A stretch of DNA of 28,683 nucleotides from positions 1-28,683 of the forward strand of contig JAEXZS010000012.1 in the NCBI GenBank assembly GCA_023451375.1. Reading direction: 5' to 3'. The position numbers and the translations under genes are program-made. How positions within the stretch are numbered: the first letter of the stretch is position 1; every line of letters begins with the position of its first letter. The stretch comes from Pseudomonadota bacterium. GTDB taxonomy: Bacteria; Pseudomonadota; Alphaproteobacteria; Caulobacterales; Caulobacteraceae. Under the pieces are notes generated by a model. That model saw only the letters and a list, made by a program, of their open reading frames with translations. It did not search any database and was not told where the DNA came from. Shown piece after piece: positions 23,101 through 28,683 of this stretch.

Positions 23101-25269
23101 ATGCAATTCATGACCCGCCCGTCCCGCCGTTTCGCCTGCGCCGCCAGCCTCCTGGCCCTTACCGTCGCCGCGCCCGCCGTGGCGCAGGAGGTCGCGCCGA
23201 CGGAGCTTGGGGAAATCGTCGTCACAGGGTCGCAGGTGCGCTTGCCGCCGCCCGCCGCGGGCGGCCAGGTGGCCACCGGGGGGCGTGTCGGCCTGTTCGG
23301 CAACTTGAACGTGATGGGCACGCCCTTTTCGACCAGCAGCTATACGGAAGAGCTGATCCGCGACCAGCAGGCGCGCAGCGTCTCGGACGTGCTGCGGAAC
23401 GACGCGTCGGTGCGGATCTCCAAGGGGTTCGGCAACTTCCAGGAGTTGTATGTCATCCGGGGCTTTCCGGTCTTCTCCGACGACATGACCTACAACGGCC
23501 TGTACGGCGTGCTGCCGCGCCAGTTCGTGGCGGCCGAGCTGCTTGAGCGGGTCGAGGTGTTTCGCGGCGCGACCGCCTTCCTGAACGGCGCGGCCCCCGG
23601 CGGCAGCGGCGTGGGCGGGGCCGTCAACCTGGCGCCCAAGCGCGCCGGAACCGAGCCTCTGACGCGTCTGACCGCCGGCTGGGAGGGAAGCGACGAAATC
23701 TATGCGGCGGCCGACGTGTCGCGCCGCTTCGGCCGGGAGGACGCGTGGGGGCTGCGTCTCAACGTGGCCAGCCGCGACGGGGAGAGCGCGATCGAGGGCG
23801 AAGAGCGCGAGATGCGCGTGGTCGGGCTGGGCCTTGACCGTCGCGGCGACCGCGCCCGCTTCTCGGCCGACCTGGGCTGGCAGACCAACCGGCTGGACGA
23901 TCCGCGTCCGCAGGTGACGCCGAACGGCGACATTCCGGACGCCCCCTCGGCAGACGAGAACTTCGCCCAGCCCTGGACCTATACGGACGAGGAACAGCTG
24001 TTCGGGGCCGTGCGCGGCGAGTTCGACGTGACCGACGCCGTCACCGTCTGGGCCGCCCTGGGCGGTCGCGACGGCAAGGAGCGCAACAGCCTGGCCAATC
24101 CGAGGGCGGATGCGGATGGCACGCTGAGCGGCAGCCGGTTCGACAACGGTCGCCGCGACCAGGTCTTCTCGGCCGATGTCGGCGTGCGCGCCGACTTCGA
24201 CACGGGCCCCGTGGGGCACCGCCTGGTCGCCTCCGCCGCCCAGGTCCAGTCACGCGAGAAGAACTCCTACGCCTTCTCGAGCGGCTATGCGGCGGGCGCC
24301 CTGGACAATCCGGTCTCCGTGCCGGCGCCGGCGGTCTCCGGGGCGGGTTCGCTGAACGATCCGGGCGTGGTGGGGCGCGTTGAGACGACCAGCTTCGCCG
24401 TCGCCGACATGCTGTCGTTCCTGGACGATCGGCTGACCACGACGGTCGGCGCGCGGTACCAGGAGATCGACACCCGGTCCTACGACTACAATACAGGCGT
24501 CCCGACCGGCGGCTACGCCAGCGACGCCGTGACCCCGGTCTACGCCGTGGTCTATCGGCCGATCGACGCGGTGTCGCTGTACGCCAACTATTCCGAGGCG
24601 CTGCTGCCCGGCAAGACGGCGCCGGGCGTGATCAACGGTCAGGTGGTGGAGAACCAGGGGGAGGTGCTGGAACCCTTCCGCGCTGAACAGGTCGAGCTCG
24701 GTGCGAAGTACGACGCGGGATCGTTCGGAGGCGCGCTGAGCGTTTTCCGCACCACCCTGCCGAGCGAGTATTTCGACGAAGACACCGGCATCTACTCCGC
24801 CGGCGGCGAGCAGGAGAACCGGGGCGTGGAGCTGTCCGTCTTCGGCGAGCCGGTCGAGGGCCTGCGAGTGCTCGGCGGCGCCACCTGGCTGGAGGCGGAG
24901 ATCACGCGCGCCCTGGACCCCTCGCTGCAAGGCAAGGCGGTGATCGGCGTGCCGGACTTCCAGGCCAATCTGAACCTGGAATGGGATGTGCGCGGCCTCG
25001 ACGGTCTGACGCTGGAGGGGCGCGCGGTCCACACCGGTTCGCAGCCCGCCAACGGCGCCAACACTGTCGAACTGGACAGCTGGACCCGCTTCGACGCGGG
25101 CGTGCGCTACGCCTTCGAGGCCGGCGAACGGCCGTTGACCCTGCGCGCGCGGGTGGAGAACCTGGCGGACGAGGACCAGTGGGTGGCGGTCGGCGGCTAT
25201 CCGGGGTCGAACTATCTGACGCTGGGCGCGCCGCGCACCTTCCGGCTGTCCGTCTCGACGGAATTCTGA
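23101..25269 (+). CDS. TonB-dependent siderophore-type outer membrane receptor
   Basis: A 722-residue outer membrane receptor. Residues 1-28 form a Sec signal peptide (ACAASLLALTVAAPAVA-Q). A TonB box EIVVTG is at 38-43. The plug follows (about 70-180: RSVSDVLRNDASVRISKGFGNFQELYVIRGF, LERVEVFRGATAFLNG). The remainder is a beta-barrel with SLYANYSEALLPG, ENRGVELSVFGEP and NLADEDQWVAVG, ending in SVSTEF with the terminal aromatic residue. The FGNFQELYVIRGF plug wording points to the siderophore-receptor subgroup; the ligand is unknown. GAGA precedes ATG 23101; ATG 23110 is an alternative. It is followed by a PepSY protein, probably in one operon. A Fur-like palindrome lies upstream. Confidence 0.92.
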   Translation: MQFMTRPSRRFACAASLLALTVAAPAVAQEVAPTELGEIVVTGSQVRLPPPAAGGQVATGGRVGLFGNLNVMGTPFSTSSYTEELIRDQQARSVSDVLRNDASVRISKGFGNFQELYVIRGFPVFSDDMTYNGLYGVLPRQFVAAELLERVEVFRGATAFLNGAAPGGSGVGGAVNLAPKRAGTEPLTRLTAGWEGSDEIYAAADVSRRFGREDAWGLRLNVASRDGESAIEGEEREMRVVGLGLDRRGDRARFSADLGWQTNRLDDPRPQVTPNGDIPDAPSADENFAQPWTYTDEEQLFGAVRGEFDVTDAVTVWAALGGRDGKERNSLANPRADADGTLSGSRFDNGRRDQVFSADVGVRADFDTGPVGHRLVASAAQVQSREKNSYAFSSGYAAGALDNPVSVPAPAVSGAGSLNDPGVVGRVETTSFAVADMLSFLDDRLTTTVGARYQEIDTRSYDYNTGVPTGGYASDAVTPVYAVVYRPIDAVSLYANYSEALLPGKTAPGVINGQVVENQGEVLEPFRAEQVELGAKYDAGSFGGALSVFRTTLPSEYFDEDTGIYSAGGEQENRGVELSVFGEPVEGLRVLGGATWLEAEITRALDPSLQGKAVIGVPDFQANLNLEWDVRGLDGLTLEGRAVHTGSQPANGANTVELDSWTRFDAGVRYAFEAGERPLTLRARVENLADEDQWVAVGGYPGSNYLTLGAPRTFRLSVSTEF

Positions 25270-25289
25270 TCCGCCCCTAGAGACGGTTG

Positions 25290-26375
25290 ATGCAAGCTCG
25301 AACGATCCGCGCCTGGTCCTGGGTCCACAAGTGGTCAAGCCTGGTCTCGACCCTGTTCCTGTTGATGCTGTGCGTCACCGGCCTGCCGCTGGTGTTCACG
25401 CACGAGATCGAGGAGGTGCTGCTGCGCCAGGCGTGGGCGCCGGCCAATCCGGACGGTCCGAAGCTGGACCTGGACCAGGTGCTGGAGGTGGCGCTGGCGC
25501 GGCATCCGGGCGACGTCGCGGCCTTCATGAGCTTCGACGGGGATCGGCCGGTGGTGAACGTCACCAGCGTCGACCCGAACGGCCCGGCGGGAAGGTACAA
25601 CTTCCAGCCGATCGACCAGACCAGCGGCGACGCGGCGCCCCTGGTCGCGGGGCATCCGGTGATGGAGTTCCTGCTTCAGCTGCACACCGACATGTTCCTG
25701 GGTCTGCCGGGGATGCTGTTCCTGGGCGCCATGGGGCTGTTGCTGGTCGTGGCCGTGGTGTCGGGGGTGGTGCTCTATGCGCCCTTCATGAAGCGGCTGC
25801 CGTTCGGGACGGTGCGGGTGAAGAAGGCCGCGCGGACGCGGTGGCTGGACTATCACAACCTGCTGGGCGTGGTGACCGTGGCCTGGGTGCTGGTCGTGGG
25901 GGTCACGGGCGTGGTCAACACCTTGGCGACGCCGATCCTGGCCTACTGGAAGGATACGGCGCTGAAGGCGCTGACGGTCGCCTATGACTCGCCCGCGCCG
26001 ATGGGCGAGCGCAGCTCTCTGGACGCGGCGGTGGAGCGCGCGCGCGCGGCCCTGCCGGGCATGCAGCTGCAGTTCGTGGCCTTCCCGGGCACGGCCTATT
26101 CCACGGACCATCACTATGCGGTCTTCTTCCACGGTGACACGCCGCTGACCACGCACATGATCACGCCGGCGCTGATCGACGCGCGCACCGGAGAGCTGGC
26201 GGCGGTGGCCGAGACGCCGTGGTACGTGAAGGCGCTTTCGCTGTCCCAGCCGCTGCACTTCGGCGACTATGGCGGGCTGGCGCTGAAGATCCTGTGGGCC
26301 CTGCTGGACCTCGCCACCATCATCATCCTGGGGTCGGGCGTGTATCTGTGGCTGGCCAGGCGGAAGTCGCCATGA
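25290..26375 (+). CDS. PepSY-associated TM domain protein (iron uptake linked)
   Basis: A 361-residue inner membrane protein of the PepSY_TM/PiuB-like family, often next to TonB siderophore receptors and thought to help reduce or release iron. Four membrane helices are visible (about 17-37, 141-163, 193-215, 334-355) with periplasmic PepSY-type regions between them. Conserved histidines occur where the family has them: WVHKW (13), FTHEI (38), LQLHTDMFLG (132) and DYHNLLG (189). I chose ATG 25290; a TTG lies one codon upstream. It begins 20 bases after the receptor and its stop overlaps the next small gene as ATGA. Confidence 0.9.
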   Translation: MQARTIRAWSWVHKWSSLVSTLFLLMLCVTGLPLVFTHEIEEVLLRQAWAPANPDGPKLDLDQVLEVALARHPGDVAAFMSFDGDRPVVNVTSVDPNGPAGRYNFQPIDQTSGDAAPLVAGHPVMEFLLQLHTDMFLGLPGMLFLGAMGLLLVVAVVSGVVLYAPFMKRLPFGTVRVKKAARTRWLDYHNLLGVVTVAWVLVVGVTGVVNTLATPILAYWKDTALKALTVAYDSPAPMGERSSLDAAVERARAALPGMQLQFVAFPGTAYSTDHHYAVFFHGDTPLTTHMITPALIDARTGELAAVAETPWYVKALSLSQPLHFGDYGGLALKILWALLDLATIIILGSGVYLWLARRKSP

Positions 26376-26566
26376 GCCGAAGAAGCCACAAGGCGCTGGG
26401 CCTGGGCGCCATCTTCGCCGCGCCGGTCGCGCTGTTCGTGCTGAGCCTGGTCGGCCTGATCGGCGCGCTGCTGGAGGACGGCGCGTGGGACTGGATCGGA
26501 TCGGCCCTGCTGGCGACGGCGGTCGCCGCCGTCGTCTGGGCGCGCCTGTTCAGATCGAGAAGCTGA
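26372..26566 (+). CDS. Small two-helix membrane protein, 64 residues
   Basis: A short protein (MSRRSHKALGLGAIF...) with two hydrophobic helices, about residues 9-35 and 42-60, and a basic C-terminal RLFRSRS, so both ends are probably cytoplasmic. The family is not known to me. Its ATG overlaps the PepSY stop as ATGA, so it belongs to the iron-uptake operon and may be an accessory subunit of the PepSY protein. Its 3' end overlaps the convergent erpA gene by 17 bases. Confidence 0.75.
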   Translation: MSRRSHKALGLGAIFAAPVALFVLSLVGLIGALLEDGAWDWIGSALLATAVAAVVWARLFRSRS

Positions 26567-26936
26567 CGCCGCAGCCGCAGCTGGAGGCGGCGTTGGGATT
26601 GCGCACCACGAACTGAGCGCCGGCGAGTTCGTCGACATAGGCGATCTCCGATCCCTTCAGGAAGGGAACGGAGACGGGATCCACCAGGGCCGCCTGTCCG
26701 TCAGTCTCGATGCGCAGGTCGTCGTCCTCGGCCGCGTCGACCAGTTCGAAGCGGTACTGGAAGCCGGAGCAGCCGCCGCCGTCGACGGCGACGCGCAGCA
26801 TCAGCGTCTTGCCCTCAGCCGCGCCCAGCTTCGCCAGCCGCTTCGCCGCGCTGGCCGCCAGGACGATGCCCTCCGGCGCGCGCGGAGCGACCGAGAAGGC
26901 GGCTGTGGACGGTTCTGTGGATTGGACGGTGCTCAC
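26550..26936 (-). CDS. erpA: Iron-sulfur cluster insertion protein ErpA (A-type carrier)
   Basis: A 128-residue A-type carrier that delivers iron-sulfur clusters to apoproteins. The three cluster-binding cysteines are present: Cys56 in GGGCSGFQYRF, and Cys120 and Cys122 in SSCGCGVSF. The core ASAAKRLAKL...LMLRVAVDGGGCSG is typical. A flexible 20-residue N-terminal extension (MSTVQSTEPSTAAFSVAPRA) precedes it. The start is GTG 26934-26936 read on the minus strand; no better start is near. ErpA/IscA/SufA cannot be separated fully by eye, but the GCSGFQY...PNAASSCGCG pattern and the adjacent dgt fit ErpA. Confidence 0.92.
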   Translation of the reverse strand: MSTVQSTEPSTAAFSVAPRAPEGIVLAASAAKRLAKLGAAEGKTLMLRVAVDGGGCSGFQYRFELVDAAEDDDLRIETDGQAALVDPVSVPFLKGSEIAYVDELAGAQFVVRNPNAASSCGCGVSFSI

Positions 26937-27012
26937 GGCTGTCTATATGAGGCGCGGGCGGGCGTTCGCAAAGGCCCCGTTTTCAAGATTCAGGCGCTTC
27001 GAAGTTGACGAC
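26937..27012. promoter_or_regulatory. Divergent promoter region of erpA and dgt
   Basis: These 76 bases separate the divergent starts of erpA and dgt and must contain both promoters if the TTG 27013 start of dgt is right. The TATAT at 26944-26948 is the only AT-rich core; GTTGAC at 27004-27009 is a possible -35-like element. Neither pairs convincingly with a partner box. Confidence 0.3.
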
Positions 27013-28203
27013 TTGAGCCAGACGCAGAGAGCCCCCTACGCCGAGGCGCCCGAGCAGACCGAGGGTCGGCGCTTCTTCGAGCCGCCCAGCCGCACCCGCA
27101 CGCCCTTCGCCCGCGACCGCGACCGCATCATCCACGCCACCGCCTTCCGTCGGCTGAAGGAGAAGACCCAGGTGTTCGTGGCGCACGAGGGCGACCACTA
27201 CCGCACCCGCCTGACCCATTCGTTGGAGGTGGCGCAGATCGCGCGGTCGCTGGCCCATGCCCTGCGGCTGGACGACGACCTAGCCGAGACCATCGCTTTG
27301 GCCCACGACCTCGGTCATCCGCCCTTCGCCCATGCGGGCGAGGACGAGCTGGTGGTGCAGATGGCCGATCACGGCGGGTTCGACCACAATGTGCAGAGTT
27401 TCCGTGTCATCACGGAGCTGGAGAACCGCTATCCGCAGTTCGACGGGCTGAACCTGAGTTGGGAGACGGTCGAGGGCGTCATCAAGCACAACGGGCCGGT
27501 GGCGCATCGGCTGGACGAACCGGCGTGGTCGGTGGTGCGGCCCTATGGAAGCGGGGGCGAGGCGGGCTGGGACCTGCGGCTGGGAACCTTCGCCTCGCTG
27601 GAGGCCCAGTGCGCGGCGATCGCCGACGACATCGCCTACAACAACCATGACGTGGACGACGGGGTGCAGGCGGGCCTGTTCACCCTGCACGACCTGGCCG
27701 AGGTGCCGCTGATCGGGCCGATGCTGACCGAGGCGCGCCGCGACTGGCCCGGCATCGACGAGCGGATGCTGCGGATCGAGGCCGTGCGGCGGATGATCGG
27801 GGTGATGGTCGAGGATGTGCTGGCCGAGACGGCCCGGCGCATCGAGGAGGATCGGATCGCCTCGACCGAGGATGTTCGGACGGCGAAGCGGACGCTGGTG
27901 GACTTCTCGCGGCCGATGCACGCGGACCTGGCGGTGCTGCGCAAGTTCCTGTTCGAGCGGATGTATCGCCACTACCGCGTCAACCGGACGCGCAGCCAGG
28001 CGCGGCGGGTGCTGTCGCAGCTGTTCGCCCTGTTCATGGCCGAGCCGGAGGTGATGCCGCCGGAGTGGGGCCTGCCCGCCATGACCGAGGATCGCACCCT
28101 CAGGGCGCGGGCGGTGTGCGATTACATCGCCGGCATGACGGATCGGTACGCCATCGAGGTGCACCAGAAGCTGTTCAGCCTCGACCTGGCGCTCGATCTG
28201 TGA
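27013..28203 (+). CDS. dgt: dGTP triphosphohydrolase-like protein
   Basis: A 396-residue HD-domain deoxynucleoside triphosphate triphosphohydrolase, which removes triphosphate from dNTPs and helps control nucleotide pools. Motifs: SRTRTPFARDRDRIIHATAFRRLKEKTQVFV (26-56), the first HD-site histidine His69 in RLTHSLEVAQIAR, the metal pair His98-Asp99 in LAHDLGHPPFAHAGE, and ADDIAYNNHDVDDGV with the final Asp. The start is uncertain: homologues I recall begin just before RAPYAEDP, which points to TTG 27013 (MSQTQRAPYAEAPE). ATG 26947 would add 22 basic residues, and the frame opens further, under erpA. It is divergent from erpA; a hairpin CGGCGC/GCGCCG (28240-28259) follows it. Confidence 0.93.
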   Translation: MSQTQRAPYAEAPEQTEGRRFFEPPSRTRTPFARDRDRIIHATAFRRLKEKTQVFVAHEGDHYRTRLTHSLEVAQIARSLAHALRLDDDLAETIALAHDLGHPPFAHAGEDELVVQMADHGGFDHNVQSFRVITELENRYPQFDGLNLSWETVEGVIKHNGPVAHRLDEPAWSVVRPYGSGGEAGWDLRLGTFASLEAQCAAIADDIAYNNHDVDDGVQAGLFTLHDLAEVPLIGPMLTEARRDWPGIDERMLRIEAVRRMIGVMVEDVLAETARRIEEDRIASTEDVRTAKRTLVDFSRPMHADLAVLRKFLFERMYRHYRVNRTRSQARRVLSQLFALFMAEPEVMPPEWGLPAMTEDRTLRARAVCDYIAGMTDRYAIEVHQKLFSLDLALDL

Positions 28204-28239
28204 TTCGAAAGCGACGGGCGGCGGGGTAGGATGTCCGAC

Positions 28240-28259
28240 CGGCGCAGCGATTCGCGCCG
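28240..28259. terminator. Hairpin between dgt and the next gene
   Basis: CGGCGC (28240-28245) and GCGCCG (28254-28259) form a perfect 6-bp stem with an 8-base loop, 36 bases after the dgt stop and 21 bases before the next start. No T-run follows. It may slow polymerase or simply be chance in GC-rich DNA. Confidence 0.25.
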
Positions 28260-28280
28260 ACGGGAGACGGCGGAGCCACC

Positions 28281-28683
28281 ATGTCCTTCGATGACGACAA
28301 CCGACCGGGCCGGGGCGCCTATACGCCGCCGACCGATGACGATCTGCCCTTTCGTCGCAACAGTTTCGATCCGCGCACCGGCGGACGGGGCGTGGGAAGC
28401 GGAGGGCGAACGCCGCCCGTGACCCTGATCATCAGCGCGGCGGTGCTGCTGCTGCTGATCGTGGCGGTGATCTTCTTCTATCGCTCGGGCCTGCGCGCCT
28501 CCACCGACGCGCCGCCGGCCGTGGGTCAGCCCATCGGGGAGATGAAGACGCCGGCGCCGATCGACGCCCAGCCGATCGATCCGTCCGAAGGCGTGCGCGT
28601 CTATCGCGACGAGGCCGCCGCCGCGGACGCGCCGGTCACCTTCACCCCGCCGCCCGAAGCGCCCCAGCCGCGCCCGGCCGCGC
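28281..28683 (+). CDS. Probable SPOR-domain cell-division protein (5' part, runs off the window)
   Basis: An open frame from ATG 28281 to the window edge, 134 codons so far. GGAG lies 6 bases upstream. Residues 1-46 are hydrophilic and Asp/Arg-rich (MSFDDDNRPGRGAYTPPTDD...). Residues 47-67 are one membrane helix (VTLIISAAVLLLLIVAVIFFY). After this the chain is periplasmic and Pro/Ala-rich (PVGQPIGEMKTPAPIDAQPID, then PVTFTPPPEAPQPRP). Short cytoplasmic tail, one helix and a Pro-rich linker is the layout of SPOR-domain septal proteins, and such a gene lies near dgt in Caulobacterales as I recall. The SPOR domain itself would lie beyond the window, so the identity is inference. Confidence 0.65.
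   Translation, partial: MSFDDDNRPGRGAYTPPTDDDLPFRRNSFDPRTGGRGVGSGGRTPPVTLIISAAVLLLLIVAVIFFYRSGLRASTDAPPAVGQPIGEMKTPAPIDAQPIDPSEGVRVYRDEAAAADAPVTFTPPPEAPQPRPAA

Noticed and set aside
26710..27012. N-terminal extension of dgt under the erpA gene
   Set aside because: The extra residues are Ser/Ala/Arg-rich and antisense to erpA; the protein family begins at about RAPYAE.
1..28683. Search for CRISPR arrays, tRNA, rRNA, insertion sequences, integrases and phage genes
   Set aside because: None found by eye on either strand; the window reads as ordinary chromosomal sequence with one REP-like element.

Overview
The window is GC-rich, densely packed chromosomal DNA that looks alphaproteobacterial, most likely Caulobacterales of the Brevundimonas/Caulobacter type. 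This rests on the erpA/dgt divergent pair followed by a proline-rich, single-TM probable SPOR protein, a hybrid histidine kinase with an IAHDFNN H-box, a TonB receptor linked to a PepSY protein, and a REP-like CCCGGC-hairpin doublet. The taxonomic call is inference from gene content; there is no rRNA marker. No tRNA, rRNA, CRISPR array, insertion sequence or phage module is visible.

Layout. 1-186: 3' end of an unrecognised gene. 429-3202: two overlapping DUF1254/DUF1214 genes. 3227-7144 (minus): a 1305-residue soluble PAS/GAF hybrid histidine kinase, diverging from a Tat-exported amidohydrolase (7478-9223). 9448-11109: a secreted alkaline phosphatase of the PafA/SPAP type. 11242-12687: pyruvate kinase, followed by a D12-class adenine DNA methyltransferase (12750-13787) and a small tail-anchored protein (13852-14160). 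14165-16683 (minus): rnhB, tag, ygfZ and a SnoaL-like gene, running SnoaL to RnhB. 16852-17621 (minus): a YkgJ-type cysteine-cluster protein and a small coupled gene. 17706-18671: a family-9 glycosyltransferase, then a REP-like doublet, a dihydroorotase-family gene (18860-20191) and a prephenate-dehydrogenase-family gene (20268-21023). 21017-22969 (minus): an alpha/beta hydrolase with a frameshifted 3' end, and an sdpR-sdpI operon. 23101-26566: TonB receptor, PepSY membrane protein and a 64-residue membrane protein, apparently one iron/siderophore uptake unit. 26550-28203: divergent erpA and dgt. 28281 to the end: 5' part of a probable SPOR-domain protein.

Most genes are housekeeping or common accessory genes, and I see no clear new multi-gene system. 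The parts worth a second look are mainly small. They are a three-copy heptamer repeat that shifts the hydrolase out of its natural C-terminus; a perfect palindrome at the sdpRI promoter; a 22-bp-spaced pair of AAAC-N4-GTTT sites ahead of pyk; two palindromic signals around the SnoaL-like gene's promoter; a dihydroorotase homologue lacking the first zinc histidine; and a seven-residue leader ORF coupled by a GTGA overlap to the orphan methyltransferase.
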